From Saccharicrinis carchari (GTDB lineage: Bacteria > Bacteroidota > Bacteroidia > Bacteroidales > Marinilabiliaceae): a stretch of 64,000 bases of DNA. Location of the stretch: contig NZ_FXTB01000001.1 in the NCBI RefSeq assembly GCF_900182605.1, positions 1-64,000 on the forward strand. Direction: 5' to 3'. Both the position numbers and the translations under genes were made by a program. Positions within the stretch are counted from its first letter, which is position 1. Each line of letters begins with the position of its first letter. Under the pieces are notes generated by a model. That model was not told the origin of the DNA, searched no databases, and was given only the letters and a program-made list of their open reading frames with translations. Shown here one piece after another: positions 34,758 through 43,921 of this stretch.

Positions 34758-34782
34758 ATCTCAATAATTTATAACTGTTATA

Positions 34783-36510
34783 CTATTCCCAGCCGGGATT
34801 TTGATTGATGTTGGGATTTTCATTGGTTTCGCTTTTGGGTAATGGAAGTAAATACCTCCTGCTTGTAAAATTCCGATCGTTAGCTCCGGCCACCACCGGA
34901 ACCGGTATAATTTCAAAAGTTTTACCGTCTTCGCCGATGGAAATAGCCGTAGGGATTTCGCTTAGCTCGGGGATAACAGATAAATTATCTTCTTTGCCCC
35001 AACGCAACAATGACCAGTAGCGATCGTTTTCCTGAAGCAGATCGACTCGGCGTTCTATTTTGTAAGCATCCCACAATTCATCTATAGATATAGAGGTGCT
35101 CAATGGAGACAGACCACCATGTTCTACCCTTGTCATATTGATATATTCAATGGCGGTTTCCATGTTGGCGTTTGCGTCTATGCGCATTAGCAACTCTGCG
35201 TAGTTCAGATAAGCCCTTCCCAATCTAAGGATCGTATAGTGATAATCTGTGGGTACGTTGTAGTACAACCACTGTGCTTCATAAATAGCCTTCCTAAAAA
35301 CATAACCGCTCTTGGTCATATGCCTATCTTGCTGCACGTTGGAGGCATAGTGTACATTTCCGCCAATACGGGTGGTTAACAATGAGGTGTACATCATTGA
35401 GCTATCCTGAACAATACTCGCATAGAAACGCTTATCGCGATTTTTGTACATAGCGTCCTGTACCGATGACACATGGGGGACGAATGCTTGAAAATAGCTC
35501 GTCTGGTTCCAGGGTTTTGACTCCCCATCTGCATCATTTACCAAATAAGCATCTACCAATTGCTGTGGAGGGGTTTTTTCCAGCCATCCCTCAAGAGGTT
35601 TGTCAAGAGGCCATCTCTCCAAAACGCCTTCCGCTGCTTTGTCTCCTCCAAAATTAGGCACCAGAAATTGCATCCATGTATTGGACATCTGTGTGTTGGT
35701 GCTGAGCCTATACTGGGCTAAAATAATCTCAGGTGAACCTGATCCTCCTTCAAAGGTGTTAAACATTCCTTTGTAGTCCGAATCAAGTGCGTAGATACCC
35801 AAGGCAAAAAGATTTTCACTTGCGGTTTTGCCTGTTTGGTAGTAGGCATCCTTGTCGGCCGAATTATCAAGATAAGCCGCCCCGTGCAAAGCTACTTCTG
35901 CCAGCAGAGCGTAGGCTGCTCCTTTCCCGATGCGGCCGGTGGCCACTTGCGTTGGCAATAGGTCGGCGGCCATTTGTAGATCATTGGCGATAAAATCGTA
36001 GGTGTCTTTTATGCTTGCCGTGCGCGACAATAGCAAATCGTCTTCCGGATTCAGCACTTCTTCCACGATGATTATACGGCCAAACTTTCGGGCGGCGGTA
36101 AAATTAGTTACGGCTCTCAAAAAATAAGCTTCTCCCATCATCACGTCTTTGTCAGCTTCTGAAAAATTGGATTCCGCCACTTTCTCAAGTATCAAATTGC
36201 ATTTGCGGATATCGGAATAAATATTCCATCCAAAATTGTTTTCATTGGAAATTTTTTCCTGAACCATGTTGCTGGCACCCGACTGTGAGGGGTTTAAAAC
36301 CATATTGTCGGACCAGGCATCGTCTTGAATCATGTGTCCAAGAATGCCGTATGCTTCATTTACAAAGGCCCGAGCGGTAATGGCATCCGACCATACCACA
36401 TCGCCTGAAAACTTATCTAATGGTCTGGTATCCAGCTCGTCGTTACAACTGGCGAGCAGGAGTATGGACATGCAAAGCAAAATCCATGTTGATTTAATAT
36501 TTATTTTCAT
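34783..36510 (-). CDS. susD: SusD/RagB family glycan-binding lipoprotein (PUL2)
   Basis: The 575-residue surface lipoprotein partners with the PUL2 SusC. Lipobox Cys near 22 (LLASC) is followed by NDELDTRPLDKFSGDVVW, a standard SusD opening. The C-terminal half has LRLGRAYLNYAELLMRIDANAN, YKIERRVDLLQENDRYWSLLRWG and RRYLLPLPKSETNENPNINQNPGW, as in other RagB/SusD proteins. The gap to SusC is only 13 nt, clear evidence of co-transcription. It is distinct from the PUL1 SusD, in keeping with a different glycan. Confidence 0.95.
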   Translation of the reverse strand: MKINIKSTWILLCMSILLLASCNDELDTRPLDKFSGDVVWSDAITARAFVNEAYGILGHMIQDDAWSDNMVLNPSQSGASNMVQEKISNENNFGWNIYSDIRKCNLILEKVAESNFSEADKDVMMGEAYFLRAVTNFTAARKFGRIIIVEEVLNPEDDLLLSRTASIKDTYDFIANDLQMAADLLPTQVATGRIGKGAAYALLAEVALHGAAYLDNSADKDAYYQTGKTASENLFALGIYALDSDYKGMFNTFEGGSGSPEIILAQYRLSTNTQMSNTWMQFLVPNFGGDKAAEGVLERWPLDKPLEGWLEKTPPQQLVDAYLVNDADGESKPWNQTSYFQAFVPHVSSVQDAMYKNRDKRFYASIVQDSSMMYTSLLTTRIGGNVHYASNVQQDRHMTKSGYVFRKAIYEAQWLYYNVPTDYHYTILRLGRAYLNYAELLMRIDANANMETAIEYINMTRVEHGGLSPLSTSISIDELWDAYKIERRVDLLQENDRYWSLLRWGKEDNLSVIPELSEIPTAISIGEDGKTFEIIPVPVVAGANDRNFTSRRYLLPLPKSETNENPNINQNPGWE

Positions 36511-36523
36511 AATTGGTTAATTT

Positions 36524-39500
36524 TTAGAAGGTTACGTTTAATGATACCGAATAGGTGCGCTGGATTGGATACGCATATCCTGCATCTGATATAATTTCGG
36601 GATCAAAATACTTGGTTACATCAGATATTGTAAACAGGTTTGTTCCTGAGAGAGAAAGCCTCATAGCAGAGATTCCGTTGAGGTTTTTAACCACATCTTT
36701 AAAGTCATAGCCTACCTGAAGCGACTTTAGGCGCAGATACGATGCATTGTGGTACCAGAAATCAGCCGCAACCGTATAGTTTTGGCCAGCGTTTAAATTC
36801 TGATATGTTGACAAACGCGGAAAAGCTGCATTGGTATTGTCGGTTCGCCAGTAATCTTTCTGAAAGTCGTAGGTCATGTATTCTGTATTGGATCCTCTCA
36901 TAAATTCATTCAACTGCATATAGCGTTTACCTGTTCCTTGAAACAATCCGTTCATAAATATATTTTTGTACTCCAAACTAAAGTCGATACCGTACGAGAA
37001 AGAGGGGAAGGTAGGCTTTCCTATCCTGCGGAAATCTTCGCCATCAATTTTTCCGTCTCCGTTTGCATCTTGAAAAAACAAATCGCCCGGTTTGAGTTCA
37101 TTGGCGGTTTCGCGCCTTGGGTTCGTTAATATCTGATCGATGGATTGGTATAGACCATTTGTTTTATAGGCTCTTCCATAATAGTTTTTGGTGTGTGTTA
37201 TCCTTTTGTTAGGATCCATCAAATCCGACATTGTTTCGTCTTCCTTCTTCTCCCACAACTCATCATAACTAGTGAAGTTAGCACCCACCTCGTATTTTAG
37301 CTCGCCAACAGTGTCTTCCCATCTTAGGCTTAACTCATATCCGGCACGGCGATGGGCACTCTCGCTTTTAACCAATGGCAAGTCTTTTCCCAAGGGGGTA
37401 GTGTACTGATTCTGAGGTGATATTAAATAACCCTGCGTCCTGTAATAATAGTAATCGAAGGTAGCCGTAAGCTTGTTCCGTAGAAATGCCGCATCAAAAC
37501 CTATATCCAGCACTTCGCGCTCATACCAGCTAAGGTCATTTGATACCAGTGGCCCTTCGCTGAAACCGGTTTGAAAATTTCCATCGACAACAAGCGCTTG
37601 GGGATCCATTTCATATACGGGCAGATAGCCGAATCGGGCGCCTGCTTCCAGTCCTACAATACCATATGAGGTTCTTACCTTTAAAAAGTCAATTATACCA
37701 TTATCTTTTAAGTCTTGCATAAACGATTCTTCGGATATTGTCCAAGCAACGGCGCCCGATGGAAAAAATCCGGTTCTTTCGCCGGGTGCAAAATTGTCGG
37801 ATTTGTCCACCCTAAAGTTACCCTCGAACATATATTTGCGGTCAAAATCGTATTTAACACGGCCTACATAACCTATACGAGCAGATTCGCGGCCAGCACC
37901 GTAATTGGTTTGGGTAGAAGCATCACCAGCAAACAATTGGTCGAAACTCGACGATAAATATTTCTCCCGTTGTGCCCAAAAGTTTTCTCCATTCGATCGG
38001 AAGAAGCTGTAAACCCCTTGTAATTCAAAACTATGGCGGTCGATGGATTTTTTGTACATCAAATTAGCGTCGAAAGAGGTTTGGGTGCTGTGATCATTGG
38101 TCATCCGCAGGTAGTTGCTGGTATACGGTACCGCATCTCCGTTTGGTTGATACTGAGGTGCTTTGGACTGGAATATTTTTTGGTTATAATCGCTATAACG
38201 CACATTTGCCAATGCTCCAACCTTTAGTCCCGGTAGGCTTGGAACGTCCCAGTTGGCATTTAATTGGGTGTTGACATACTTGTCCTTTTCATCGTTATAT
38301 CCCGCCCTTTCATCTAATATAACCAAAGGGTGTATTGATATGGAACTGTAAGTACCATCGGGATTAAATGCGGCGTAATTTGGTTTTACGTTCTGAATCT
38401 GGCTCCAAACAGTATAATCGCCCCAAACTGTTGGATTCCGATTCTCCAATGCTCCATCGATATTTATTCCCACTTCCAAACCTATATCGTCGAAGCGGGT
38501 AGATATGTTGCTTCGTAAATTGGCACGGTCGTACTCGTTGTTATGCGACTGCTTAAATATGGAGTTTTGTTTAAGGTAGCCTACTGCCGCATAATAGTTA
38601 ATACCGTTATCGCTAACGCCTGACATTGATAAATTATGGCGGTGTCCGGAAGCAAAGTCATTAAGAGCCAGGTCTCTCCAATCTGTGTTTGCGGTAATGC
38701 TTCCATAAGGGTCGGAATTGTTAGCTATCTTATTAATCTCATCCTGCGAATAGATAGGGTCGCGTCCGTCGTATGCAGCAGCTTGGTTTGCAGCGTTAAC
38801 ATAATCCAAGGCATTTATTTTATCGGGAAACACAGCGGGCTGACTGAAATCCACACCTCCCGAATACTGAATCTTAATATCCCCAGCTTGACCTCTTTTG
38901 GTTTGAACAAGTACAATCCCGTCTCCCGCTCGCGAACCGTAAACGGCTGTGGCGCTGGCGTCTTTTAGGATGCTTATTTTGTCGATATCGGACGAGTTAA
39001 GGGAATTAAAGTCGCTTTCGTCTCTAATGACGCCATCAATTACGTAAAGAGGCTTTTCGCCACCACGGATTGAAATACGTGGTTTTGAGCCCGGTGCTCC
39101 TCCGCCCGATTGAATGACTACCCCGGCTGTACGGCCTTGCAAGGCATCGCCCGTATTTGTAAAAGGCAGCTCGTCAATTTTATCAGTTTGTAAGGAAGTA
39201 ACCGACCCTACGGTCATCCTGGTGGAGGTAGTGCCATAACCAACAACTATAACCTCATCCAAGCCCAGGCTTTCTTCCTGCAGCACAATGTCAAAGGTGT
39301 TTTGATTCGTTACCGACGCTTCTACGGTATTCATGCCCACAAATGAAAATTGAAGCGTTGCATCTTCGGGTACACCCGACAGGGTAAAATTCCCGTCCAT
39401 GTCGCTGATAGTGCCGGTGGTGGTACCTTTCACCACGATGGAAGCACCAGGTATAGGCTCTCCGTTTGCATCGCGGATAGTGCCGCTAACGGTTCTTCCA

Positions 39501-39910
39501 TCCTGCTGAAGATGGCTTAAGGTAATGGAGGAAGTGCTGTCCGCATCGTTGCGCATCACCACCACATTATCACCTATAATTTGGTAATTGTACTCCCCGT
39601 CGGCAAACACCTTGGCTAGGGCTTCCTCCAACGAAGCGTCTTCAAGGTTCAGGGAGTAGTGTTTTTCCAGGTCCATCTGGTTATCTTTAAAAAAGAAGCC
39701 GAAGTCGCTTTGGGCTTCTATCGCGCGGAAAACATCCAGAATGGTGGCGTTTTCCAGGCTAATGTTTCGAAGACGCTGCTGGGCATCTGTAGTTTCGGCC
39801 GTAAGGGTAAGGCCGAAAAAAAGCAGCATAAGGGCTGATAATTTCATAATTCGACAGATTTTTTGAAGGCGATGCCTGTTAGGACATGAACCTACACGAT
39901 TTTTTTTCAT
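36524..39910 (-). CDS. susC: SusC/RagA TonB-dependent transporter with STN domain (PUL2)
   Basis: A 1128-residue outer-membrane importer. A basic leader precedes a signal peptide (about 22-43). The STN domain lies at about 45-120 (ISLENATILDVFRAIEAQSDFGFFF), followed by a carboxypeptidase-regulatory-like domain (about 143-215), a plug beginning with LDEVIVVGYG, and the beta-barrel ending with VSLNVTF. The STN domain together with the FecR and ECF genes upstream predicts signal-dependent transcription. Residues 143-194 are identical to the PUL1 SusC. The start codon, a run of A, and the AACAATRCAAA leader are also shared between the two. Confidence 0.96.
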   Translation of the reverse strand: MKKNRVGSCPNRHRLQKICRIMKLSALMLLFFGLTLTAETTDAQQRLRNISLENATILDVFRAIEAQSDFGFFFKDNQMDLEKHYSLNLEDASLEEALAKVFADGEYNYQIIGDNVVVMRNDADSTSSITLSHLQQDGRTVSGTIRDANGEPIPGASIVVKGTTTGTISDMDGNFTLSGVPEDATLQFSFVGMNTVEASVTNQNTFDIVLQEESLGLDEVIVVGYGTTSTRMTVGSVTSLQTDKIDELPFTNTGDALQGRTAGVVIQSGGGAPGSKPRISIRGGEKPLYVIDGVIRDESDFNSLNSSDIDKISILKDASATAVYGSRAGDGIVLVQTKRGQAGDIKIQYSGGVDFSQPAVFPDKINALDYVNAANQAAAYDGRDPIYSQDEINKIANNSDPYGSITANTDWRDLALNDFASGHRHNLSMSGVSDNGINYYAAVGYLKQNSIFKQSHNNEYDRANLRSNISTRFDDIGLEVGINIDGALENRNPTVWGDYTVWSQIQNVKPNYAAFNPDGTYSSISIHPLVILDERAGYNDEKDKYVNTQLNANWDVPSLPGLKVGALANVRYSDYNQKIFQSKAPQYQPNGDAVPYTSNYLRMTNDHSTQTSFDANLMYKKSIDRHSFELQGVYSFFRSNGENFWAQREKYLSSSFDQLFAGDASTQTNYGAGRESARIGYVGRVKYDFDRKYMFEGNFRVDKSDNFAPGERTGFFPSGAVAWTISEESFMQDLKDNGIIDFLKVRTSYGIVGLEAGARFGYLPVYEMDPQALVVDGNFQTGFSEGPLVSNDLSWYEREVLDIGFDAAFLRNKLTATFDYYYYRTQGYLISPQNQYTTPLGKDLPLVKSESAHRRAGYELSLRWEDTVGELKYEVGANFTSYDELWEKKEDETMSDLMDPNKRITHTKNYYGRAYKTNGLYQSIDQILTNPRRETANELKPGDLFFQDANGDGKIDGEDFRRIGKPTFPSFSYGIDFSLEYKNIFMNGLFQGTGKRYMQLNEFMRGSNTEYMTYDFQKDYWRTDNTNAAFPRLSTYQNLNAGQNYTVAADFWYHNASYLRLKSLQVGYDFKDVVKNLNGISAMRLSLSGTNLFTISDVTKYFDPEIISDAGYAYPIQRTYSVSLNVTF

Positions 39911-39917
39911 ACCTTTG
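39910..39917 (+). promoter_or_regulatory. Antisense TAnnTTTG box abutting susC start (PUL2)
   Basis: TACCTTTG on the plus strand overlaps the first base of the susC start codon, in the same place as TAAGTTTG in PUL1. It would drive an RNA antisense to the susC leader. No -33 TTG at the usual spacing is visible. Confidence 0.45.
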
Positions 39918-39923
39918 TATTGT

Positions 39924-40010
39924 TTTAATTACACATTATGAAGCTGTTGACGCAGCTTCGTTATTGATTGTTAATCAGGGCACTTCGTTGACGCGGAGTG
40001 CCTTTTTTTT
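39924..40010 (+). ncRNA. Predicted cis-antisense RNA at susC leader (PUL2)
   Basis: An RNA of about 87 nt would begin just after the TACCTTTG box and end at the eight-T tract. It would contain hairpin 1 (39940-39959, stem GAAGCTG/CAGCTTC) and the terminator hairpin (39979-40002). Both hairpins carry the same 6-nt loop, TTGACG. The RNA is fully complementary to the susC mRNA leader, where the same stems would show CGTCAA loops. This resembles the cis-encoded RNAs known to repress susC-type operons in Bacteroides. Terminator and stems are visible; expression is inferred. Confidence 0.5.
39979..40010 (+). terminator. Plus-strand intrinsic terminator in FecR-susC gap (PUL2)
   Basis: A 9-bp stem (39979-39987 with 39994-40002, one G-T pair), a 6-nt loop TTGACG and eight T directly after. 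Both neighbouring genes are on the minus strand, so it would terminate only antisense transcripts. Confidence 0.82.
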
Positions 40011-40053
40011 AGGTGTTTAAATTCACTTGTTTTTTTAGGTCATATAAGGAGTT

Positions 40054-41025
40054 TTAATTAAAATTTACAATGCAACTGCCATCTTCTAAATCCTGAATAG
40101 TGTAACTCAAATTAGCAGATATCTTTAATACTTTAAGTATATGCTCCAAGCTGGTGCGCCGTTTTATTACGCCCGAAAATAGCTCCTTCTTCACCTTGTC
40201 GTCGGCAAATACGAATTTAACGTCGTACCACTCTTCCAACTCTTTGGCTATTTGTTCCAATGTTTTATTTACAAACACAAACTTGCCCTGTTTCCAGGCG
40301 GTAATAAAGTCGGCATCTGCTTTGGCTAGCGAGAGCTTTTTGGTACTCAAGTCGAGAGAGAACATGGTTCCGGGTTTCAGGCCATCCAGAATTACTTTGT
40401 TGTGGGTACTAAATTCAATAGCACCTTCAAATAGTGCTGTGGACAAAAGATGGTCCTCAGGATTGTACTTTACATTAAAGCGGGTGCCCAGGTCGAGGAG
40501 TCGGTAATGGCCTGTCTGCACCCAAAACTCACGAGTTTCGTTATGGGGTACGTCAAAGTAGGCCTCACCTTCCAAATCTACTTCTACTTTTTTAGTACCG
40601 TAGGTGGTAATAGTAGCTTTAGAAGAAGAGTTGAGCCAGATGTTGCTGCCATCGGCCAGGGTAACCTGAGAGATATTGCCTTTTGGTGCCGAAAAAACCA
40701 TGGTTTCAGGCGCGGGCTGCCACAAACCGGGAATTAAAATAGATGATGCCAACAATGCCACTAACAGCGCGGCGGCGGTGGCAGCAATGCTTTGCCATAG
40801 TCGGATGCGTTTTTCGGGATGGATTGTTTTCCAAAAGGCTTTGAAACTTTTTAACTTTTCTGCCGATGAAGTTTCGCGATGCACCATGTTGTTGGCTACC
40901 CACAGTTTCTCAAAAGCCATGAATGCTTTCTTCTTTTCTGCGTCGTGTTGCAGCTCTGCAAAAAAGGTGGCACGCTCTTTTCCGGTAATCTTATTTCGGA
41001 TTATATGTAAAAATTGTTCTTCCAA
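40054..41025 (-). CDS. fecR: FecR-family anti-sigma factor (PUL2)
   Basis: The 323-residue membrane protein has a cytoplasmic N-terminus, one transmembrane helix (about 80-103, SIAATAAALLVALLASSILI), and the periplasmic FecR domain (QVTLADGSNIWLNSSSKATITTYG, LDLGTRFNVKY). The C-terminal region is DUF4974-like and ends near FSGVIKRRTSLEHILKVL. It is expected to bind the PUL2 ECF sigma factor and receive the signal from the SusC STN domain. The start at 41025 is a TTG; no in-frame ATG occurs upstream before a stop. The gap to the sigma gene (673 nt) is very long for such a pair. Confidence 0.92.
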   Translation of the reverse strand: MEEQFLHIIRNKITGKERATFFAELQHDAEKKKAFMAFEKLWVANNMVHRETSSAEKLKSFKAFWKTIHPEKRIRLWQSIAATAAALLVALLASSILIPGLWQPAPETMVFSAPKGNISQVTLADGSNIWLNSSSKATITTYGTKKVEVDLEGEAYFDVPHNETREFWVQTGHYRLLDLGTRFNVKYNPEDHLLSTALFEGAIEFSTHNKVILDGLKPGTMFSLDLSTKKLSLAKADADFITAWKQGKFVFVNKTLEQIAKELEEWYDVKFVFADDKVKKELFSGVIKRRTSLEHILKVLKISANLSYTIQDLEDGSCIVNFN

Positions 41026-41698
41026 TGTTTTGTGTTTTATATTCCCGCCTAATTAAATTTCTGGCGGGGGGATGAACTTTCAGTTCAGTTGTGTTTAGTG
41101 TTTAAAATATAAGGTTCAAAGTTTGTATGGTTGTTTTACAATTACTTTAGCCTTTCTTAACACTAAACACATTCAAGCGCTGATACCCTATCAAAAAAAG
41201 TGTTTTTTTTAAATAAATTTACAATTATTTACATGTGTGAGTTTAAGGCGTTGTATATAAGTGCATTGCGAGTTGGTCTTTAAGATGAGAAAAAGATGGT
41301 GCATTGTTTGCGTAAAAAGATGTCTCGCTTCGTTGGCACGATAACGGTGGATGTTGTCATTCCCACTGAAGTTTGTAAAAAGCGATGGAAAGGCTTACAA
41401 GCACCCCGTTTGATGCGCTGTGCCTACGCATCATCCACCCCTCCTTAAAAAAGGAGGGGAATCCGTTGATAGGCAAACCTATCATCACGTTATTATATCT
41501 CGTTGCAAATCAGATTTAACTTTTTAAAAGTTGCAGTCCTGACAAGCATATGAGTAGTATAATAGTAAGATTTTCTCTCGAAGACGGCTCTTCCCTTTCC
41601 CAATTTTGAAGGGAAGGGGAAGTACTGGTGCGCAGCGTCAGAGATGGGGTAGTTTGTTTGGCAAATAAGGATTTGTCTTTTTAATAACAACTGCTCAT
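41026..41698. other. Gene-free 673 bp between sigma and anti-sigma genes
   Basis: No supportable gene. At about 41433-41472 it contains the second copy of the CATCCACCCC palindromic repeat. At about 41591-41622 there is a CCCTTCCC...GGGAAGGGG hairpin. The rest shows no recognisable feature. It mirrors the repeat-filled gap at the same place in PUL1. Confidence 0.55.
41433..41472. repeat. Palindromic intergenic repeat, copy 2 of 2
   Basis: CATCCA followed by CCCCTCCTT / AAGGAGGGG and GAATCC, matching 186-222 in layout. Changed stem bases on both sides keep the pairing. Confidence 0.6.
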
Positions 41699-42274
41699 TT
41701 ACAAACCTAAAAAGCCCAAAACGGCCTGTACCGCAGGTAAATAATCTTTTAAGTCTTTCCTAAGAATTTTCAATGCCTTGGATATGCGGGCTTCTACTGT
41801 TTTGGGGCTGAGCTCCAGCTTGTCGGCAATTTGCTGGTAGCTTAAGCTCTCAAAACGGTTAAGCTTAAAAGTTGTACGGACGTTTTCGGGAAGGCGATCG
41901 ATAGCTTCATCTACCTTTTCTATCAGCGATTCCAATTCACTGTACGGGTCGCCAAATGATTGGAGTGCTTCCTGCCTGTATCGCACTTCCGGGATGAGGT
42001 AATCGCGGTTGTTTCGCAGTATAATCTCTTGCTGCCGTAAATGGTTTAGGCACGCGTTTTTAGTAATGGTATAAAGGTAATTGCGTAGGTTGGTTTTGAT
42101 ATGGAGCTCTTTGCGGCATTCCCATAGTTTAGCAAAGGTATCCTGAACTAAGCCATGCGCTGTTTCGTGCTCACCAATAAAACCCAACGCCAAATGAAAA
42201 AGCATATCGAAATAGTCGATATACACTGTTTCAAAGGCTTTTTTGTTTCCTTTTATTAAAGCATGCACAAGCAT
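41699..42274 (-). CDS. ECF RNA polymerase sigma factor (PUL2)
   Basis: A 191-residue sigma factor with region 2 at about 15-85 (YFDMLFHLALGF, ETAHGLVQDTFAKLWECRKEL, NLRNYLYTITKNACLNHLR). Region 4 is at about 120-180 (RLPENVRTTFKLNRFESLSYQQIADKLELSPKTVEARISKALKILR). It should direct transcription of PUL2 upon release by FecR. A TAnnTTTG box lies about 38 nt upstream of its ATG. It is clearly different in sequence from the PUL1 sigma factor, so cross-talk is not expected, though not excluded. Confidence 0.94.
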   Translation of the reverse strand: MLVHALIKGNKKAFETVYIDYFDMLFHLALGFIGEHETAHGLVQDTFAKLWECRKELHIKTNLRNYLYTITKNACLNHLRQQEIILRNNRDYLIPEVRYRQEALQSFGDPYSELESLIEKVDEAIDRLPENVRTTFKLNRFESLSYQQIADKLELSPKTVEARISKALKILRKDLKDYLPAVQAVLGFLGL

Positions 42275-42643
42275 AGTAGGTAAATTCTTTTTTTAATTTT
42301 TTTCAAACAAACAAATGTAAATATAATTTGATTTTAAGTAGGGATATAAATTTAAAGAATTTGATTTCGATTGCTGCTATCAATACTGCCGGTCCGATTT
42401 GCCCATCTCAATTGTAGCACTTCAGTGGTTTCTTTCTTTAATTATTTCACAATATATACTTTTTAAACAGTAAAGAACCTATCTGTTTATCAAATTGACA
42501 AAAGAGTATAGTCAAATTCTTTATCGTTAAAATAATATTTTGTACATTAAAGCTGCTATTTTATAAGCTTATTGTTGTGTTTGCTTGTTAACGAAAACAG
42601 AATCTCACTCTGTTATGGGTACTCACCAAAATATGAACCTATC
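42275..42643. other. Divergent intergenic region, sigma gene / DUF2851 gene
   Basis: This AT-rich 369 bp lies between divergent genes. On the minus strand a TACATTTG box at 42312-42319 fits a promoter for the PUL2 sigma gene. No clear TAnnTTTG box was found for DUF2851. Nothing else was recognised. Confidence 0.45.
42312..42319 (-). promoter_or_regulatory. -7 box for the PUL2 sigma gene
   Basis: CAAATGTA on the plus strand is TACATTTG on the minus strand, matching TAnnTTTG, and would give a leader of about 30 nt. No clear -33 element. Confidence 0.45.
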
Positions 42644-43921
42644 ATGACCGAAGAGTTTATCCATTATATATGGTACTATAAAAAGTATAATTCTTTGCCC
42701 TTGCGCACTGAGTGTAATCAAGAAATAGAGGTGATAAATCCGGGTGAATCCAATAATCATGCGGGACCTGATTTTTTTAACGCAAAAATAAAAATCGGGG
42801 GAACGCTTTGGGCAGGAAACGTAGAGGTTCATATACGAGCTTCCGACTGGTTCGAACATATGCACCAAACAGACAAGGCCTATGATAATGTTATTTTGCA
42901 TGTGGTGGAGGTCAGTGATGCTACGATAAAGCGAAGCAATGGGGAACCTATCCCTGTTTTAAAATTGCAGTGCCCTGTTCGTCTCTATCGCGAATACCTT
43001 AGACTCAAAAGCAGTGTTCAGTGGTTGGCCTGTGCAGGGAAGCTCCACAATATAAATCCTCTTGAAATATCTTTGTGGCTGCAGCGCATGTTGGTAGAAC
43101 GCCTGGAGTATAAAATGTATAACATACAACGCATCTTAGATCAAACCACACAAAATTGGGACGAGACATTTTATAGATTGCTCTTCCGGAGCTTTGGTTT
43201 CGGTGTAAATGGCGATCCCTTCGCGCTGTTGGCGCAATCTATCCCTTTAAAGGTATTGCTAAAATATTCCGACAAGCTTCCGCTGCTCGAAGCCCTCTTG
43301 TTTGGGCAGGCCGGTTTTTTGATGGGGGATTTTAAGGATGCCTATCTCATCTCGCTAAAAAAAGACTATCGTTTTTTGCAACAAAAACATGGCCTTCATC
43401 CAATAGAAGTTCATTTATGGAGGTTTTTACGCCTGCGTCCTTCAAATTTCCCTACTATCCGTATTGCCCAACTTGCTGCCCTGCTAGTTGAGTTAAAGGG
43501 CGTTTTTGGGCGCCTCATAAACAATGCCCGTTTAAAGGATATTGAGCATCTGCTGGAGGTGAACGTCTCAGAATATTGGCGGGAACATTATGTGATGCAG
43601 AAAAAGTCGGATAAAAAAAACAAGAGTCTGGGTAGTAATTCTAAAAATGGGATTATTATCAATACCATAGTTCCTTATTTATTTGCTTTTGGCACTATCA
43701 CGGGCAACCAGACAGTTGTAAAACGTGCTTTGGATTGGTTAATAAACTTAAAAGCAGAAAATAATTCGGTTTTAGACAAGTGGAAGGAACAGAATATAAA
43801 GGTAAACAATGCCGGAGATTCTCAAGCTTTAATATATTTGTCGAACAATTATTGCAAACCTAAAAAATGTTTGCGGTGCAGTATCGGCCATAAGGTTTTG
43901 ACCATTAAAAACACGGAGTGA
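42644..43921 (+). CDS. DUF2851 family protein
   Basis: A 425-residue protein typical of Bacteroidota and of unknown function, recognised by the N-terminal block MTEEFIHYIWYYKKYNSLPL and NPGESNNHAGPDFFNAKIKIGGTLWAGNVEVHI. The latter has a PD-(D/E)xK nuclease-like look (GPDFFNAKI, GNVEVH), so a nuclease role is possible. The C-terminus has Cys-x-x-Cys near the end (CLRCSIG). The ATG at 42644 is chosen because the family begins with MTEEF; the frame is open to 42572. Its TGA overlaps the GTG of the K+ channel gene by 4 nt. Confidence 0.87.
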   Translation: MTEEFIHYIWYYKKYNSLPLRTECNQEIEVINPGESNNHAGPDFFNAKIKIGGTLWAGNVEVHIRASDWFEHMHQTDKAYDNVILHVVEVSDATIKRSNGEPIPVLKLQCPVRLYREYLRLKSSVQWLACAGKLHNINPLEISLWLQRMLVERLEYKMYNIQRILDQTTQNWDETFYRLLFRSFGFGVNGDPFALLAQSIPLKVLLKYSDKLPLLEALLFGQAGFLMGDFKDAYLISLKKDYRFLQQKHGLHPIEVHLWRFLRLRPSNFPTIRIAQLAALLVELKGVFGRLINNARLKDIEHLLEVNVSEYWREHYVMQKKSDKKNKSLGSNSKNGIIINTIVPYLFAFGTITGNQTVVKRALDWLINLKAENNSVLDKWKEQNIKVNNAGDSQALIYLSNNYCKPKKCLRCSIGHKVLTIKNTE

